34,008 nucleotides of DNA from NCBI GenBank assembly GCA_038276395.1, contig JBBQAA010000054.1, positions 1 to 34,008 of the forward strand, in the 5' to 3' direction. The notes beneath the pieces are model-generated. The model had not been told where the DNA came from. It did no database searches and saw only the letters and a list, made by a program, of their open reading frames with translations. The translations under genes and the position numbers were made by a program. Shown piece by piece: positions 14,763 to 23,371 of the stretch. Every line of letters starts with the position of its first letter. The first letter of the stretch is position 1. Source of the DNA: JBBQAA01 sp038276395 (GTDB lineage Bacteria > Actinomycetota > Thermoleophilia > Solirubrobacterales > Solirubrobacteraceae).

Positions 14763-15096
14763 GTGTCGTGGGGAGTCTCGCTCGTCCCGATGCTCGTCGT
14801 CACCGAGGTCGCCTATCTCCTCGCCACCCGGCTGGGCACCGAGCCCGAGGTCCGCTTCCTCGGCGACCTGGCCTCCGGCGCGCTCGGGGTCGAGCCGGTG
14901 CGGGCGGCCGATTGGCTGCGGATCGCCGAGCTCGTCGCCCGCTACCGCGACCTGCCGCTCGGAGCCGTCGACGCCTCCGTGGTCGCGGCCGCCGAGCGCC
15001 TGGGAATCGCCGAGGTGGGACGACGCACCACCGTCACTTCGCCGGCGTCCGGCCCGTCACGTGGAAGCCCTGTCGCTCCTACCCGGGCTCACGTAG
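14763..15096 (+). pseudogene. Truncated, frameshifted PIN-domain toxin (VapC-like)
   Basis: The frame SLVPMLVVTEVAYLLATRLGTEPEVRFLGDLASGALGVEPV...LPLGAVDASVVAAAERLGIAEV matches the middle of a VapC-type PIN nuclease, with the VVTEVAYLL helix (catalytic Glu) and GAVDASVVA (catalytic Asp). The N-terminal VVDTSVL strand with the first Asp is missing, and the C-terminal part (THHRHFAGVRP, then RHVEALSLLPG) is split over two further frames. It is inactive as it stands. No antitoxin gene precedes it; the 65 bp after ohr show nothing recognisable. Confidence 0.75.
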
Positions 15097-15183
15097 AGCT
15101 CGACGCGGACGGGGTTGACGCGCCTTGGTCCCGGATCCATTCGCTTTCCGACGGTATCGGGGACCGAACCGACCCGGAGCGCG

Positions 15184-15830
15184 TCAGCCGAACCGCAGGA
15201 TCGGGCAATCGCCCACCGGCGCGAAGCCGATCCGCCGGTAGATCGTGCCCACCAAGGGGTCGGCCGGGTCGGCAGGCGACGCTCGGGGACCCGCTCTGCC
15301 GCTTCGGCGGCAAGGCGCTCCGGAGCGCCAGGGGTCATCTGGGAGTGAGCTCGGAGGCCCGCAGCCAGGCACGGCGAGCGCCTGGTCGGCCCCGGTGGCG
15401 GGGCGGCCGTGCCCCGGTGGGGGCGGGTCGGGCGGCGCGAGCGTGCCGAGCGCGTGCAGCCGCACGACGAGGGGGATGCGCGATCGCCGGGCGGTGCCCT
15501 CGGTCCACGCGGCGGCGAACGCCTCGGCCGTCCGGGGCTCGCCATGCACGCCCGGCAGCGGCTCGACCCGGTCGCGGAGTGCGCCGACGAGGGACGGGAT
15601 CGACTCGGGTCGCACGACCGCGAGCTGCGGCTCGAAGGGCGGCGTCATGAGGACCGCGCCCCGGACCTCACCGGCCTCCTCCTCCCAGCCGAACACGGGC
15701 CCGGCATCGGAGAACGTGCGCCCCGCGTGAACCGAGGCGAGCGTCGTCAGCGCGAGCGTCTGCCGCACCGGGTCGGCTATCAGCAACGGCTCCGCCCGCG
15801 CGGCGAAGGCCTCCGCGTCGCCGGTCAGCC
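15184..15830 (-). pseudogene. GNAT-family N-acetyltransferase, frameshifted
   Basis: The minus-strand frame RAWRLTGDAEAFAARAEPLLIADPVRQTLALTTLA...GAVLMTPPFEPQLAV is typical of the N-terminal half of actinobacterial GNAT proteins. The end GTIYRRIGFAPVGDCPILRFG is the GNAT motif-B ending (...IYRRIGFxPV). Between about 15260 and 15390 the reading is lost and part continues in another frame, so at least two indels are needed. No good start codon lies upstream of the first recognisable residues; TTG 15786 is inside the domain. The start overlaps the region just after the dehydrogenase stop, so it may once have been the last gene of that operon. Confidence 0.65.
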
Positions 15831-15844
15831 GCCAGGCCCTGGAG

Positions 15845-18697
15845 CTAGTAGCGCGGCCGCGTCGCGCGCTCCAGGAGCTGGACGACCGACTCGTACGGCC
15901 GGCCCGTCGCGCGCTCGAGCGCGATCTCGCACGTGCGGTTGGCGGAGACGTGGGCGTCGTAGCGGCCGGCGCGGACCTCGGCGGCCTGGGCGCGCGTGGC
16001 GGCTGCCGTCAGCTCGGGGTGCAGGACCCCGCGGTCGCCGGCCATCCCGCAGCAGGTGGAGACGACCGGGACCTCGACCCGCTCCGCGCCCGCGCGGGCG
16101 AGCGCCACGAGCGCGGCGGCGGCGCCCAGGTGGCGGACGCCGCAGGTCGGGTGGACGGTCGCGGAAGGCAGGCGCCTCATGACCTTGAGCGAGGGCAGCA
16201 GCTCCGCCGCCCAGCCCACCGCGTCAAGCACGCGCACACGCCCGAGCCGGGCGGCGTCCTCCTCCCCGAGCGCCTCGGGCACCTCGGCGAGCACGCCCTG
16301 CGTGCACGAGGCGGCGTCGATCACCACCGGAAGCGACCCCTCCTCGCTCCAGCGCCATAGGGCCGCGGCGAGCTTCCCCGCCATGACACGCTGCCCGTCG
16401 CGCAGGCCCTTCGAGCTCCACGGCATCCCGCAGCAGTGCCCGGCGGCGTCGGGCGGGATCCACACGGGCCGCCCCGCGCGCGCGGAGAGCGCGACGAGCG
16501 CGGCGGGCAGCCAGACCCCGCCCGGGTCGGCGCGCGAGACGCCCATCATGCGGTTCAGGCAGGAGGGGAGGTAGACGGCCGCGGCGCCCGCGCGCCGGGT
16601 CTCGGGCAGAGCGCCCGGTGCCGGGCCGGGCAGCCCTCCTGCCCGCGCGGGCGCGACCCGCGACGCGACCGCGCTCCCGCGCAGGCCGAGCCGCGCCGCG
16701 CGCTCGACGAGCCCCCACCGAGAGGCGACCCGCGCCGCCGCGGCCCCCACGCGCGGCGGGACCGAGCGCGCGCGGACGTCCTTCATGAGCCTTCCCGTAT
16801 CGATCCCCACCGGGCAGGCGAGCGCGCACGAGCCGTCGGCCGCGCACGTCTCGACGCCGTCGTAGGCGTACTGCTCGGCCAGCGCCGCGCGCACGGGCGA
16901 GCCCTCGGGCTGCCGCGCCATCTCCCGCCGCAGGACGATCCGCTGGCGTGGCGTGGTCGTCAGGTCGCGCGAGGGGCACACCGGTTCGCAGAACCCGCAC
17001 TCGATGCAGGTGTTGGCCCGGGCGACGTCCTCGATCGGCGGCGTCGACTTCAGGTGTCTCAGGTGGATCCCGGGGTCGCGGGAGAGGACGACGTCGGGGT
17101 TGAGGATGCCGTCCGGGTCGGCCAGCGCCTTGACCCGCCACATCAGCTCGGTGGCACGCTCGCCCCACTCCTCCTCGACGTAGGGCGCCATGTTCCGCCC
17201 CGTGCCGTGCTCGGCCTTGAGCGAGCCGTCGTACTTCTCGACGACGAGCTGCACGAGCGCCGTCATGAAGCGCTCGTAGCGCTCGCGGTCCTCCGTCTCG
17301 GCGAGCTTCGGGGTGAGCAGGAAGTGCAGGTTGCCGGCCGAGGCGTGGCCGGCGACGCCGGTGAGGAAACCGTGCTCGCCGAGCAGCGCCTGGAGGTCGC
17401 GCGCGGACTCGGCGATGCGCGCGGGGGGCACGCAGACGTCCTCGATGATGAGCGAGGCGCCCTGCTCGCGCGCGAGCCCGACGACGCCCTGCATCCCCTC
17501 TCGCACGCGCCAGAAGACCTCGGTCTCCTCCGGGTCGCGGGTGAGCGCGGCGGGCTCGAGGAGCTCCAGTCCTTCGAGCGCGGCCAGCGCGCGCTCCTCC
17601 AGGCCGTCGAGCTTCGCGGGATCGTCGGCGCGCAGCTCGACGAGCAGGATCGCGCCCTCGGGCGGCAGCTCCCGCCACCCCTCGGGAACCCCGGGCAGCG
17701 ACCACGACGCGGCGATCAGCGACAGGTTGACCATCAGCTCGACCGCGGTTGCGCCCGCCTCGACGAGCCGGGTGACCGGCTCGGCGGCGGCGTCGACGGT
17801 GGGGAAGAAGATGATCCCCGTCGAGGTGTGATGGCCGTGGGGGACGGTGTCGAGGACGGCCTCGGCGACGAAGCCGAGCGTGCCCTCCGAGCCGACGAGC
17901 AACCGCCGGAAGATCTGCACGGGCTCGTCCTCGTCGAGGAAGGCGCAGAGCCGGTAGCCGGTGGTGTTCTTGATCTGGAACTTCGCCCGGATGCGATCGG
18001 CCAGGTCGGTGTCCTCGCGGAGCTCGTCCCTGATCTCCTCAAGCCCCACGGCGAGCTCCGGCTCGGCCGCGGCGAAGCGCGCGGCGGCGTCGGGCGCGGC
18101 GGTGTCGATGATCGTCCCCGAGGGGAGCACGAAGGTCAGCGAGCGCAGGGTCTCGTAGGCGTCATGGCGCGTCCCGCAGCGCATCCCGCCCGAGTTGTTG
18201 GCGATGACGCCGCCGATCGTGGCAAACGAGCTGGACGCCGGGTCGGGTCCGATCCGCCGCTGGTGCTTGGCCAGCAGGCGGTTGACGCGCCCGACGATCG
18301 TCCCCGGCTTGGCCCGCACCCGCGCGCCGCCGTCCTCCAGGCGCGTCCCCGCCCAGTGGCGGCGGACGTCGACGAGGATCCCGCCGCCCTGGCCCTGGCC
18401 GTTGAGGCTCGTCCCGCCCGCTCGGAGGGTGACGGGGATCCCGCGCCGCCGCCCGAGCGCGAAGACGGCGGCGACGTCCCGCGGCGTGCGGGCGAGGACG
18501 ACGGCCTGCGGCACGAGCCGGTACGGGCTGGCGTCCGAGGCGTAGCGCACGAGGTCGAGCGCGCGGGAGAGGACCTGGTCCTTCCCGACGAGCGCCTCGA
18601 GCTCGGCGCGGAGCTCGGCCGGCGTGCCCGCCGCCACCCAGTCGGGCAGACGGTCCTCCTCGACGGCGGGGGGAGGGGTGGGGGCGGCGAGGCTCAT
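15845..18697 (-). CDS. FAD- and Fe-S-containing D-2-hydroxyacid (D-lactate type) dehydrogenase
   Basis: A 950-residue fusion resembling Dld-II-type D-lactate dehydrogenases and the YdiJ family. The N-terminal FAD-binding PCMH domain has VTLRAGGTSLNGQGQGGGILVDV and SSFATIGGVIANNSGGMRCG; a GlcD-like substrate domain includes GHASAGNLHFLL and KAEHGTGRNMAPYVE. Two 4Fe-4S sites follow (CIECGFCEPVCPS and CAADGSCALACPVG), then two cysteine-rich CCG domains (GHCCGMPWSSKG and STCCGMAGDRG). It would oxidise a D-2-hydroxyacid to a 2-oxoacid and pass electrons to the membrane chain. It lies 88 bp downstream of a benzoylformate-decarboxylase-like gene on the same strand, suggesting that the 2-oxoacid product is decarboxylated. 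The nested palindrome in the gap may regulate it. The exact substrate is unknown. Confidence 0.9.
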   Translation of the reverse strand: MSLAAPTPPPAVEEDRLPDWVAAGTPAELRAELEALVGKDQVLSRALDLVRYASDASPYRLVPQAVVLARTPRDVAAVFALGRRRGIPVTLRAGGTSLNGQGQGGGILVDVRRHWAGTRLEDGGARVRAKPGTIVGRVNRLLAKHQRRIGPDPASSSFATIGGVIANNSGGMRCGTRHDAYETLRSLTFVLPSGTIIDTAAPDAAARFAAAEPELAVGLEEIRDELREDTDLADRIRAKFQIKNTTGYRLCAFLDEDEPVQIFRRLLVGSEGTLGFVAEAVLDTVPHGHHTSTGIIFFPTVDAAAEPVTRLVEAGATAVELMVNLSLIAASWSLPGVPEGWRELPPEGAILLVELRADDPAKLDGLEERALAALEGLELLEPAALTRDPEETEVFWRVREGMQGVVGLAREQGASLIIEDVCVPPARIAESARDLQALLGEHGFLTGVAGHASAGNLHFLLTPKLAETEDRERYERFMTALVQLVVEKYDGSLKAEHGTGRNMAPYVEEEWGERATELMWRVKALADPDGILNPDVVLSRDPGIHLRHLKSTPPIEDVARANTCIECGFCEPVCPSRDLTTTPRQRIVLRREMARQPEGSPVRAALAEQYAYDGVETCAADGSCALACPVGIDTGRLMKDVRARSVPPRVGAAAARVASRWGLVERAARLGLRGSAVASRVAPARAGGLPGPAPGALPETRRAGAAAVYLPSCLNRMMGVSRADPGGVWLPAALVALSARAGRPVWIPPDAAGHCCGMPWSSKGLRDGQRVMAGKLAAALWRWSEEGSLPVVIDAASCTQGVLAEVPEALGEEDAARLGRVRVLDAVGWAAELLPSLKVMRRLPSATVHPTCGVRHLGAAAALVALARAGAERVEVPVVSTCCGMAGDRGVLHPELTAAATRAQAAEVRAGRYDAHVSANRTCEIALERATGRPYESVVQLLERATRPRY

Positions 18698-18705
18698 GTC
18701 GACTT

Positions 18706-18744
18706 CATCCTGGATCGCTGCGGATTCCGCAAAGATCCAGGATG
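18706..18744. promoter_or_regulatory. Nested perfect palindrome 9 bp upstream of the dehydrogenase start
   Basis: Outer arms CATCCTGGATC (18706-18716) and GATCCAGGATG (18734-18744) are perfect 11-bp inverted repeats. Inside, TGCGGA (18719-18724) and TCCGCA (18726-18731) form a second perfect pair around one T. It lies between the decarboxylase stop and the dehydrogenase ATG. It could be an operator for a 2-hydroxyacid-responsive regulator, or an RNA hairpin that separates expression of the two genes. No T-run follows, so a simple terminator is less likely. Confidence 0.65.
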
Positions 18745-18785
18745 GATCGCCCGCGGCGACCCTCCGCGCGCCCTCGAAACGAGCA

Positions 18786-20390
18786 TCAGAACAGCGACAT
18801 CCCCTTGGCCACCGGGACCTCGACGAGCCGCGGGCCGTCCTGCACCGCGATCGCCTCCTCGAGCGCGACGCGCAGCTCGTCGCGGCCGCTCACGCGCCGT
18901 CCCGGCACCCCGTAGCCCTCGGCCACCGCGGCGACGTCGAGCGCGGGCAGGTCGAGCCCGGGCGCGCCCTGAACGCCCTCGACCTCGGCGAACCACTTGA
19001 GGATCGCGTACTCGTCGTTGCGCAGCACGAGGAAGGTGATGGGGACCTTGTACGCCGCCGCCGTCCAGAACCCCGTGATCGCGTACTGCGCCGAGCCCTC
19101 GCCGAGCACGCACACCACCGGCCGGTCCGGCGAGGCCATCTGCACGCCGATCCCCGCCGAGAGGCCCCAGCCGAGGCCGCCGCCGCCGCAGAAGAAGTAG
19201 GAGCCGGGCCGGGAGATCCGGAGCTGGTTGCGCAGCGCGATCGTCGAGGAGGGGGACTCGAGCACGACGATCCCCTCCTCCGGGAGCGTCTCGCGGAGCG
19301 TCCGGTGGACGGTGGAGGCGTTCAGCGGCTCACTCGCGTCGACCTCCCCGGGCGGGTCGAGCGGCGCGGGCGCCTCGCGGTCGGACTCGGCGACCGCCTC
19401 GAGCAACGCGGCCAGGGTTGTGCGCACGTCGGCCAGCAGCGCGTCGCCCGCGGGGGCGCGGGCCGCCTCATCGGGGTCGCTCGTGATCGCCATGAGCTCC
19501 GTCTGCTCCGCGAGCGCGCGGCCGGGGATGTAGGGGTAGTAGGGGAAGACCGAGGTGCCGACGGCGAGCACGAGGTCGTACTCCTCGAGCATCTGCCCGG
19601 CCGGGCCGATCGCGGGCGGAAGGATTCCGCGGAAGAGCGGATGACCCTCGGGGAAGCCGAGGCGCGAGCCGCCGGTGGCGGGGGAGGCCCACACCCCCAT
19701 CCGCAGCTTCTCGGCCAGCGCGACGGCGACGTCCCACGCCTCGCGCGCGTCGATGTCGGGGCCGGCGATGAGCGCCGGGTTCTTCGCCACCGAGAGCCGG
19801 CGGGCCAGGTCGGCCACCGCGTCGGGCGGGGCGCCCGCGCCGCCCCGTACGGTGCGCGAGGTGGCGAGCGTCGCGGCGTCGGCGTCGGCGAGCTCGGCCG
19901 TCCAGTCGTCCATCGGGAGCGAGACGAAGGCCGGGCCCGCGGGCGGGAGCGTCGCGTGGTGGATCGCCCGCGCGAGCGCGGCGGGGACGTCCTCGGCCCG
20001 GGGCGGCTCGTAGCTCCACTTGACGAACGGCTTCGGCACCGCGACGGCGTCGCGGTTGGTCAGGTTGGCCTGCATCGTCATCTGCGCGCGCACCTGCTGG
20101 CCGGCGGTGATGAGCAGCGGCGAGTGGTTGGCCTGGGCGTTGAAGATCGCCCCGACGGCGTTCCCCACGCCTGGGGCGGTGTGGAGGTTCACGTGGGCCG
20201 GTGCGCGCGTGGCCTGGGCGTACCCGTCGGCCATCCCCACGACGACCGCCTCCTGCAGCGCGAGGACGTAGGTGAAGTCCTCGGGGAAGTCCGCCAGCAT
20301 CGGCAGCTCCGTCGACCCCGGGTTCCCGAAGATCGTCGTCATGCCGTGGCGGCGGAGGAGGTCGAAGGCGGCGTCGCGAACGGTGCTCAT
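18786..20390 (-). CDS. Benzoylformate decarboxylase-like ThDP enzyme
   Basis: A 534-residue ThDP-dependent decarboxylase aligned by eye to Pseudomonas putida benzoylformate decarboxylase. Ser26 (GNPGSTELP), the ThDP-activating Glu47 (LQEAVVVGMADGYA) and His70 (NLHTAPGVGNAVGA) fall at the same residue numbers. The fourth active-site residue, His281 of that enzyme (VFRYHQYDPG), is Tyr here (VFPYYPYIPG, about residue 285), and the Mg/ThDP motif reads GEGSAQ instead of GDGS. The enzyme should convert a 2-oxoacid to an aldehyde and CO2, but the substitutions argue for a substrate other than benzoylformate. ATG 20390 precedes the family start. It is co-directional with the D-2-hydroxyacid dehydrogenase downstream. 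Confidence 0.88.
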   Translation of the reverse strand: MSTVRDAAFDLLRRHGMTTIFGNPGSTELPMLADFPEDFTYVLALQEAVVVGMADGYAQATRAPAHVNLHTAPGVGNAVGAIFNAQANHSPLLITAGQQVRAQMTMQANLTNRDAVAVPKPFVKWSYEPPRAEDVPAALARAIHHATLPPAGPAFVSLPMDDWTAELADADAATLATSRTVRGGAGAPPDAVADLARRLSVAKNPALIAGPDIDAREAWDVAVALAEKLRMGVWASPATGGSRLGFPEGHPLFRGILPPAIGPAGQMLEEYDLVLAVGTSVFPYYPYIPGRALAEQTELMAITSDPDEAARAPAGDALLADVRTTLAALLEAVAESDREAPAPLDPPGEVDASEPLNASTVHRTLRETLPEEGIVVLESPSSTIALRNQLRISRPGSYFFCGGGGLGWGLSAGIGVQMASPDRPVVCVLGEGSAQYAITGFWTAAAYKVPITFLVLRNDEYAILKWFAEVEGVQGAPGLDLPALDVAAVAEGYGVPGRRVSGRDELRVALEEAIAVQDGPRLVEVPVAKGMSLF

Positions 20391-20439
20391 GGGCCGGGAG
20401 TCTCTCAGGTCCGGGTGGGCGGGGCCGGAACCGGCGCGC

Positions 20440-20874
20440 CTACAGGTCCGGCGTTCGGGCGTCCGCGGGCAGAAGCCGGAACGGATCGACGCCCGCCAGC
20501 GGCCGCACGGCACGGAAATGCCGCTCGTCGAGCGTCGCCACCGCTCGCGTGCCGAGCCGATCTGCGAGGACGATGAGCGAGGCGTCGGCCAGCCCGAGCC
20601 GCTGGTCGGCGTAGCGCTCGGCGACGCCCACGACCTCGGTGACGGCGCCTGGCCACCACTCGACGAGGTAGGCACCCGCGGCGAGGTCGGCGCGCAGTGC
20701 CGCGAGCGCGGACGGGCCGCCGCGAACCCCGACGAGATGGTCGAGCTCGGCGAGGATGAGCGGTGTCGTGGCGAGGTCGTCGTCGGCCGTCTCCATCCAG
20801 CCCGCCACCGTCTCGTGGTGGTTATCGCCGGCGTTCATGAAGGCGAGGACGACCGAGGTGTCGACGACGATCAC
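20440..20874 (-). CDS. VapC-type PIN-domain toxin
   Basis: An intact 144-residue PIN nuclease: VIVVDTSVVLAFMN gives the first catalytic Asp, TTPLILAELDHLV the conserved Glu, LGLADASLIVLADRLGTRAVATLDERHF the remaining acidic residues. Such toxins cleave RNA when released from the antitoxin. GTG 20874 overlaps the TGA of the antitoxin by 4 nt (GTGA), the usual VapBC arrangement. Unlike the two other PIN loci in this window (4262-4407 and 14763-15096), it shows no damage. Confidence 0.92.
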   Translation of the reverse strand: MIVVDTSVVLAFMNAGDNHHETVAGWMETADDDLATTPLILAELDHLVGVRGGPSALAALRADLAAGAYLVEWWPGAVTEVVGVAERYADQRLGLADASLIVLADRLGTRAVATLDERHFRAVRPLAGVDPFRLLPADARTPDL

Positions 20875-21098
20875 GGCTCGCCGAAGTCGGACTCCGAGAG
20901 GTGATCGTCCGCGCGCTCCGCGAGGTCGGCCGGACCCGTGACGGCGCCGCGCGCGCGCGGCTTGACCCGCACCGCATCGGCGGCCGCCCGGCGGAGCGCC
21001 TGCCGGATGATCTCGGCCTTCGTCGTCCCCTCGACCGCGGCACGCCTCGCGAGCGCGGTGTCGATCTCCGGCTCGATGTAGATGCTCGTCTTGCGCAC
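20871..21098 (-). CDS. Ribbon-helix-helix antitoxin (VapB-like)
   Basis: From GTG 21098 the 75-residue protein reads VRKTSIYIEPEIDTALARRAAVEGTTKAEIIRQALRRAAADA, a ribbon-helix-helix DNA-binding fold, followed by an acidic C-terminal tail (DLAERADDHLSESDFGEP) that would occupy the toxin active site. TAGGAT (minus strand, 21112-21107) lies 8 nt before GTG 21098 and supports this start over GTG 21116. It is expected to autoregulate the pair; the CCACCTG repeats at 21113-21133 lie immediately upstream. Confidence 0.88.
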   Translation of the reverse strand: MRKTSIYIEPEIDTALARRAAVEGTTKAEIIRQALRRAAADAVRVKPRARGAVTGPADLAERADDHLSESDFGEP

Positions 21099-21112
21099 GC
21101 CCGGGAATCCTA

Positions 21113-21133
21113 CCACCTGCCACCTGCCACCTG
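21113..21133. repeat. Three tandem CCACCTG heptamers upstream of vapB
   Basis: CCACCTG is repeated three times without interruption (21113-21119, 21120-21126, 21127-21133). It lies between the helicase stop and the antitoxin promoter, abutting the TAGGAT box. Direct repeats at this place could bind the VapB ribbon-helix-helix dimer, or could be simple slippage. Confidence 0.7.
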
Positions 21134-21144
21134 CAAGGCAAGCC

Positions 21145-23307
21145 TCACCCGACGGCGCGCAGGTGCCGGAACGGCCGTCCGTCCCGCAGCTCGCGGATCA
21201 CTCCCTCGACGAGCGAGTCGTCCTCCCGCTGCCGCCCGTCGGTGACCGCGGCCACGACCGAGCGCTTGTGGGCGATGAGCTCGGCCATCGTTTCGTCGAT
21301 CGTCCCCGCGGCGAGGAGATACCACGCGGTGACGGCGTCGTGCTGGCCGATGCGATGGCAGCGGTCCTCGGCCTGGTCGTGCATCGCCGGGGTCCACTCG
21401 AGCTCGAGGAAGGCGACGTTCGAGGCGCGCGTGAGGGTCAGGCCCTGCGCGGCCACGCGCGTGGCGCCGACCATGAGCGGGGAGCCCTCCCCGGCCTGGA
21501 AGCTCCGCACCGCGGCCTCGCGGCGTTCGAGCGAGTCGCGCCCGAGGATGTGCAGGGCCTCGGGAAAGCGCTCGAGCACCGCCTCCTGGACCTCGACGTG
21601 GCGGGCGAAGACGACGAGCGGCTCGCCCGAGGAGAGGAAGTCGTGGATCCAGGCCAGGGCGGCGTGGAGCTTCCCCCGCGCGGCCAGGCGCTGGAGCGCC
21701 GTGAGCTCCGCCAGGCGCTCGGCCCGCAGCGCAGCCTGGACCTTGGCCTCGAGCACCGAGAGGTCGAGCGGCTGCTCGCGCAGCCAGGCGATGACGTCCT
21801 CCTCGGCGCGGCGGTACTTCGCCTCGTTGGTGAGCGGCATGGGGACGACCGTGCGGCGCTTGGCCGGGAGCTGGGGCAGGACGTCGGCCTTCAGCCGCCG
21901 CACGAAGCAGGTGCGCCGCAGGTGCCAGTGCAGGCGCTCCTCGGTCCGCTCCTCGCGGAACTCGCGGGCGAAGCGGGCGCCCGAGCCGAACTGGTCGAGC
22001 CGGTCGATGACCCGGAGCTGGGCGATCAGCTCCTCGGCGTGGTTCAGCACCGGCGTGCCCGTGAGCGCGAGCCGGAGGCCGTCGGCGGGCACGGCGCGGG
22101 CGAGCTTCCGCACCGCCTTCGTGCGCTGGGCGCGCGGGTTCTTCACGTAGTGGGACTCGTCGATCACGAGCGCCGCGGGCCGGCGCCGGGCGAGCTCCTC
22201 GCGGTGGGCGGCGACGATCTCGTAGTTCAGGATCGTGATGTCCTCGGCGGGGGGGACCGCGCCCCGCCCGGCGACGACCGCCGTCGTGCGGTGGGGCAGC
22301 CAGCGCGCGGCCTCGCGCTGCCAGTTCAGCTTGAGCGAGGCGGGGCAGACGACGATGGCCGGGTAGGCGTCGTCGGCCTCGAGCGCGGCGAGCGCCTCCA
22401 CCGTCTTGCCGAGGCCCTGCTCGTCGGCCAGAAAGGCGCGGCGCGCCTCGAGCACGTAGCGGACTCCCGCCCATTGGAAGGGCTGGAGCTCGCCGCCGAG
22501 CCTCGCGGCGATCTCGGGTAGCGGCGCGCCCTCGGTGGCCCGGGAGCGGTTGATCGCCACCGCGGCCTCCGCCGCCTCGGTTCGCAGCGGCGCGAGCGCG
22601 GCCGCGGCGGCGGGCAGGACCTCGACGCCGTGGCGGGCGATGAGCGCGTCGAGCCCGGTGAGCACCCACGGGTCGAGCGGCACCGAACGGCCGCCCGCCG
22701 CACCCGGCAGGCGCTCGAAGGCGGTGCCGGTGTCGGGGTCCCACAGGACCTCGAGGCGCAGGCGGTCCCCGTCGACCGAGCGGGAGAGCACGAGCCGCGC
22801 GGGCGGCGGGTCCTCACCGCGCTCGACGACGTCGAGGCAGCGCTCGGCGGCGGCGTCGAGCCGCGCGCTCGGCGCGTCGCGCAGCGCCGCCGCCCCCTCC
22901 GGCGTGAAGGGCGCGAGCGTGAGGCCCCCGTGCTCGGCGGCGCCGTCGAGGAGCGCGTCGGGCGGCGTGCCCGAGCGCGTGTCGAGGAGCCACCAGCCGC
23001 GGCCGTCGTGGCGCGCCGTGCGCACGCGCGCGACCCAGCGCGCCTCGACGCCATGAAGCCAGGCGTCCACCTCCCGGGAGGTCTCGAGCTCCGGGAAGCG
23101 CTCGAGCACCCCGCGGACGTGCAGCGCGTTCCACGGGTCGGCGGGCGCGGACCACTCCTTGCGATCCCAGTCAAAGCGCCGGTGGGGGATCTCCCGGACG
23201 GCGGCGACGATGTGCGCGTCGTAGGGGAAGGCGAGGACGACGATCGGCTCCCCGAACTCGTCCGCGCGGAGTGTGACGTTCGGCTCCTCGGGGACGGGCT
23301 GGAGCAT
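21145..23307 (-). CDS. SNF2-family DNA translocase with N-terminal HARP-like domain
   Basis: A 720-residue SF2 helicase-like protein. The N-terminal part (VVLAFPYDAHIVAAVREIPHRRFDWDRKEWSAP) resembles the HARP module of eukaryotic SMARCAL1. The motor starts near residue 270: LQPFQWAGVRYVL (Q motif), FLADEQGLGKTVEAL (Walker A), IVVCPASLKLNWQREA, VIDESHYVKNPRAQRTKA (DExH box), LALTGTPVLN, then C-terminal lobe motifs VVFARHVEVQEAV, GATRVAAQGLTLTRASNVAFLELEWTPAMHDQAEDRCHRIGQ. It probably remodels or reanneals DNA at forks; I see no nuclease domain. TAGCTT lies 7 nt before ATG 23307, a leaderless start. It is upstream of vapBC on the same strand. Confidence 0.93.
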   Translation of the reverse strand: MLQPVPEEPNVTLRADEFGEPIVVLAFPYDAHIVAAVREIPHRRFDWDRKEWSAPADPWNALHVRGVLERFPELETSREVDAWLHGVEARWVARVRTARHDGRGWWLLDTRSGTPPDALLDGAAEHGGLTLAPFTPEGAAALRDAPSARLDAAAERCLDVVERGEDPPPARLVLSRSVDGDRLRLEVLWDPDTGTAFERLPGAAGGRSVPLDPWVLTGLDALIARHGVEVLPAAAAALAPLRTEAAEAAVAINRSRATEGAPLPEIAARLGGELQPFQWAGVRYVLEARRAFLADEQGLGKTVEALAALEADDAYPAIVVCPASLKLNWQREAARWLPHRTTAVVAGRGAVPPAEDITILNYEIVAAHREELARRRPAALVIDESHYVKNPRAQRTKAVRKLARAVPADGLRLALTGTPVLNHAEELIAQLRVIDRLDQFGSGARFAREFREERTEERLHWHLRRTCFVRRLKADVLPQLPAKRRTVVPMPLTNEAKYRRAEEDVIAWLREQPLDLSVLEAKVQAALRAERLAELTALQRLAARGKLHAALAWIHDFLSSGEPLVVFARHVEVQEAVLERFPEALHILGRDSLERREAAVRSFQAGEGSPLMVGATRVAAQGLTLTRASNVAFLELEWTPAMHDQAEDRCHRIGQHDAVTAWYLLAAGTIDETMAELIAHKRSVVAAVTDGRQREDDSLVEGVIRELRDGRPFRHLRAVG

Positions 23308-23371
23308 GCGCTGGAAGCTACGCGCCGGGGCGGGCGGGCGCCGGAGCGCTCAAGGTGCTCCACGGCCGGGC

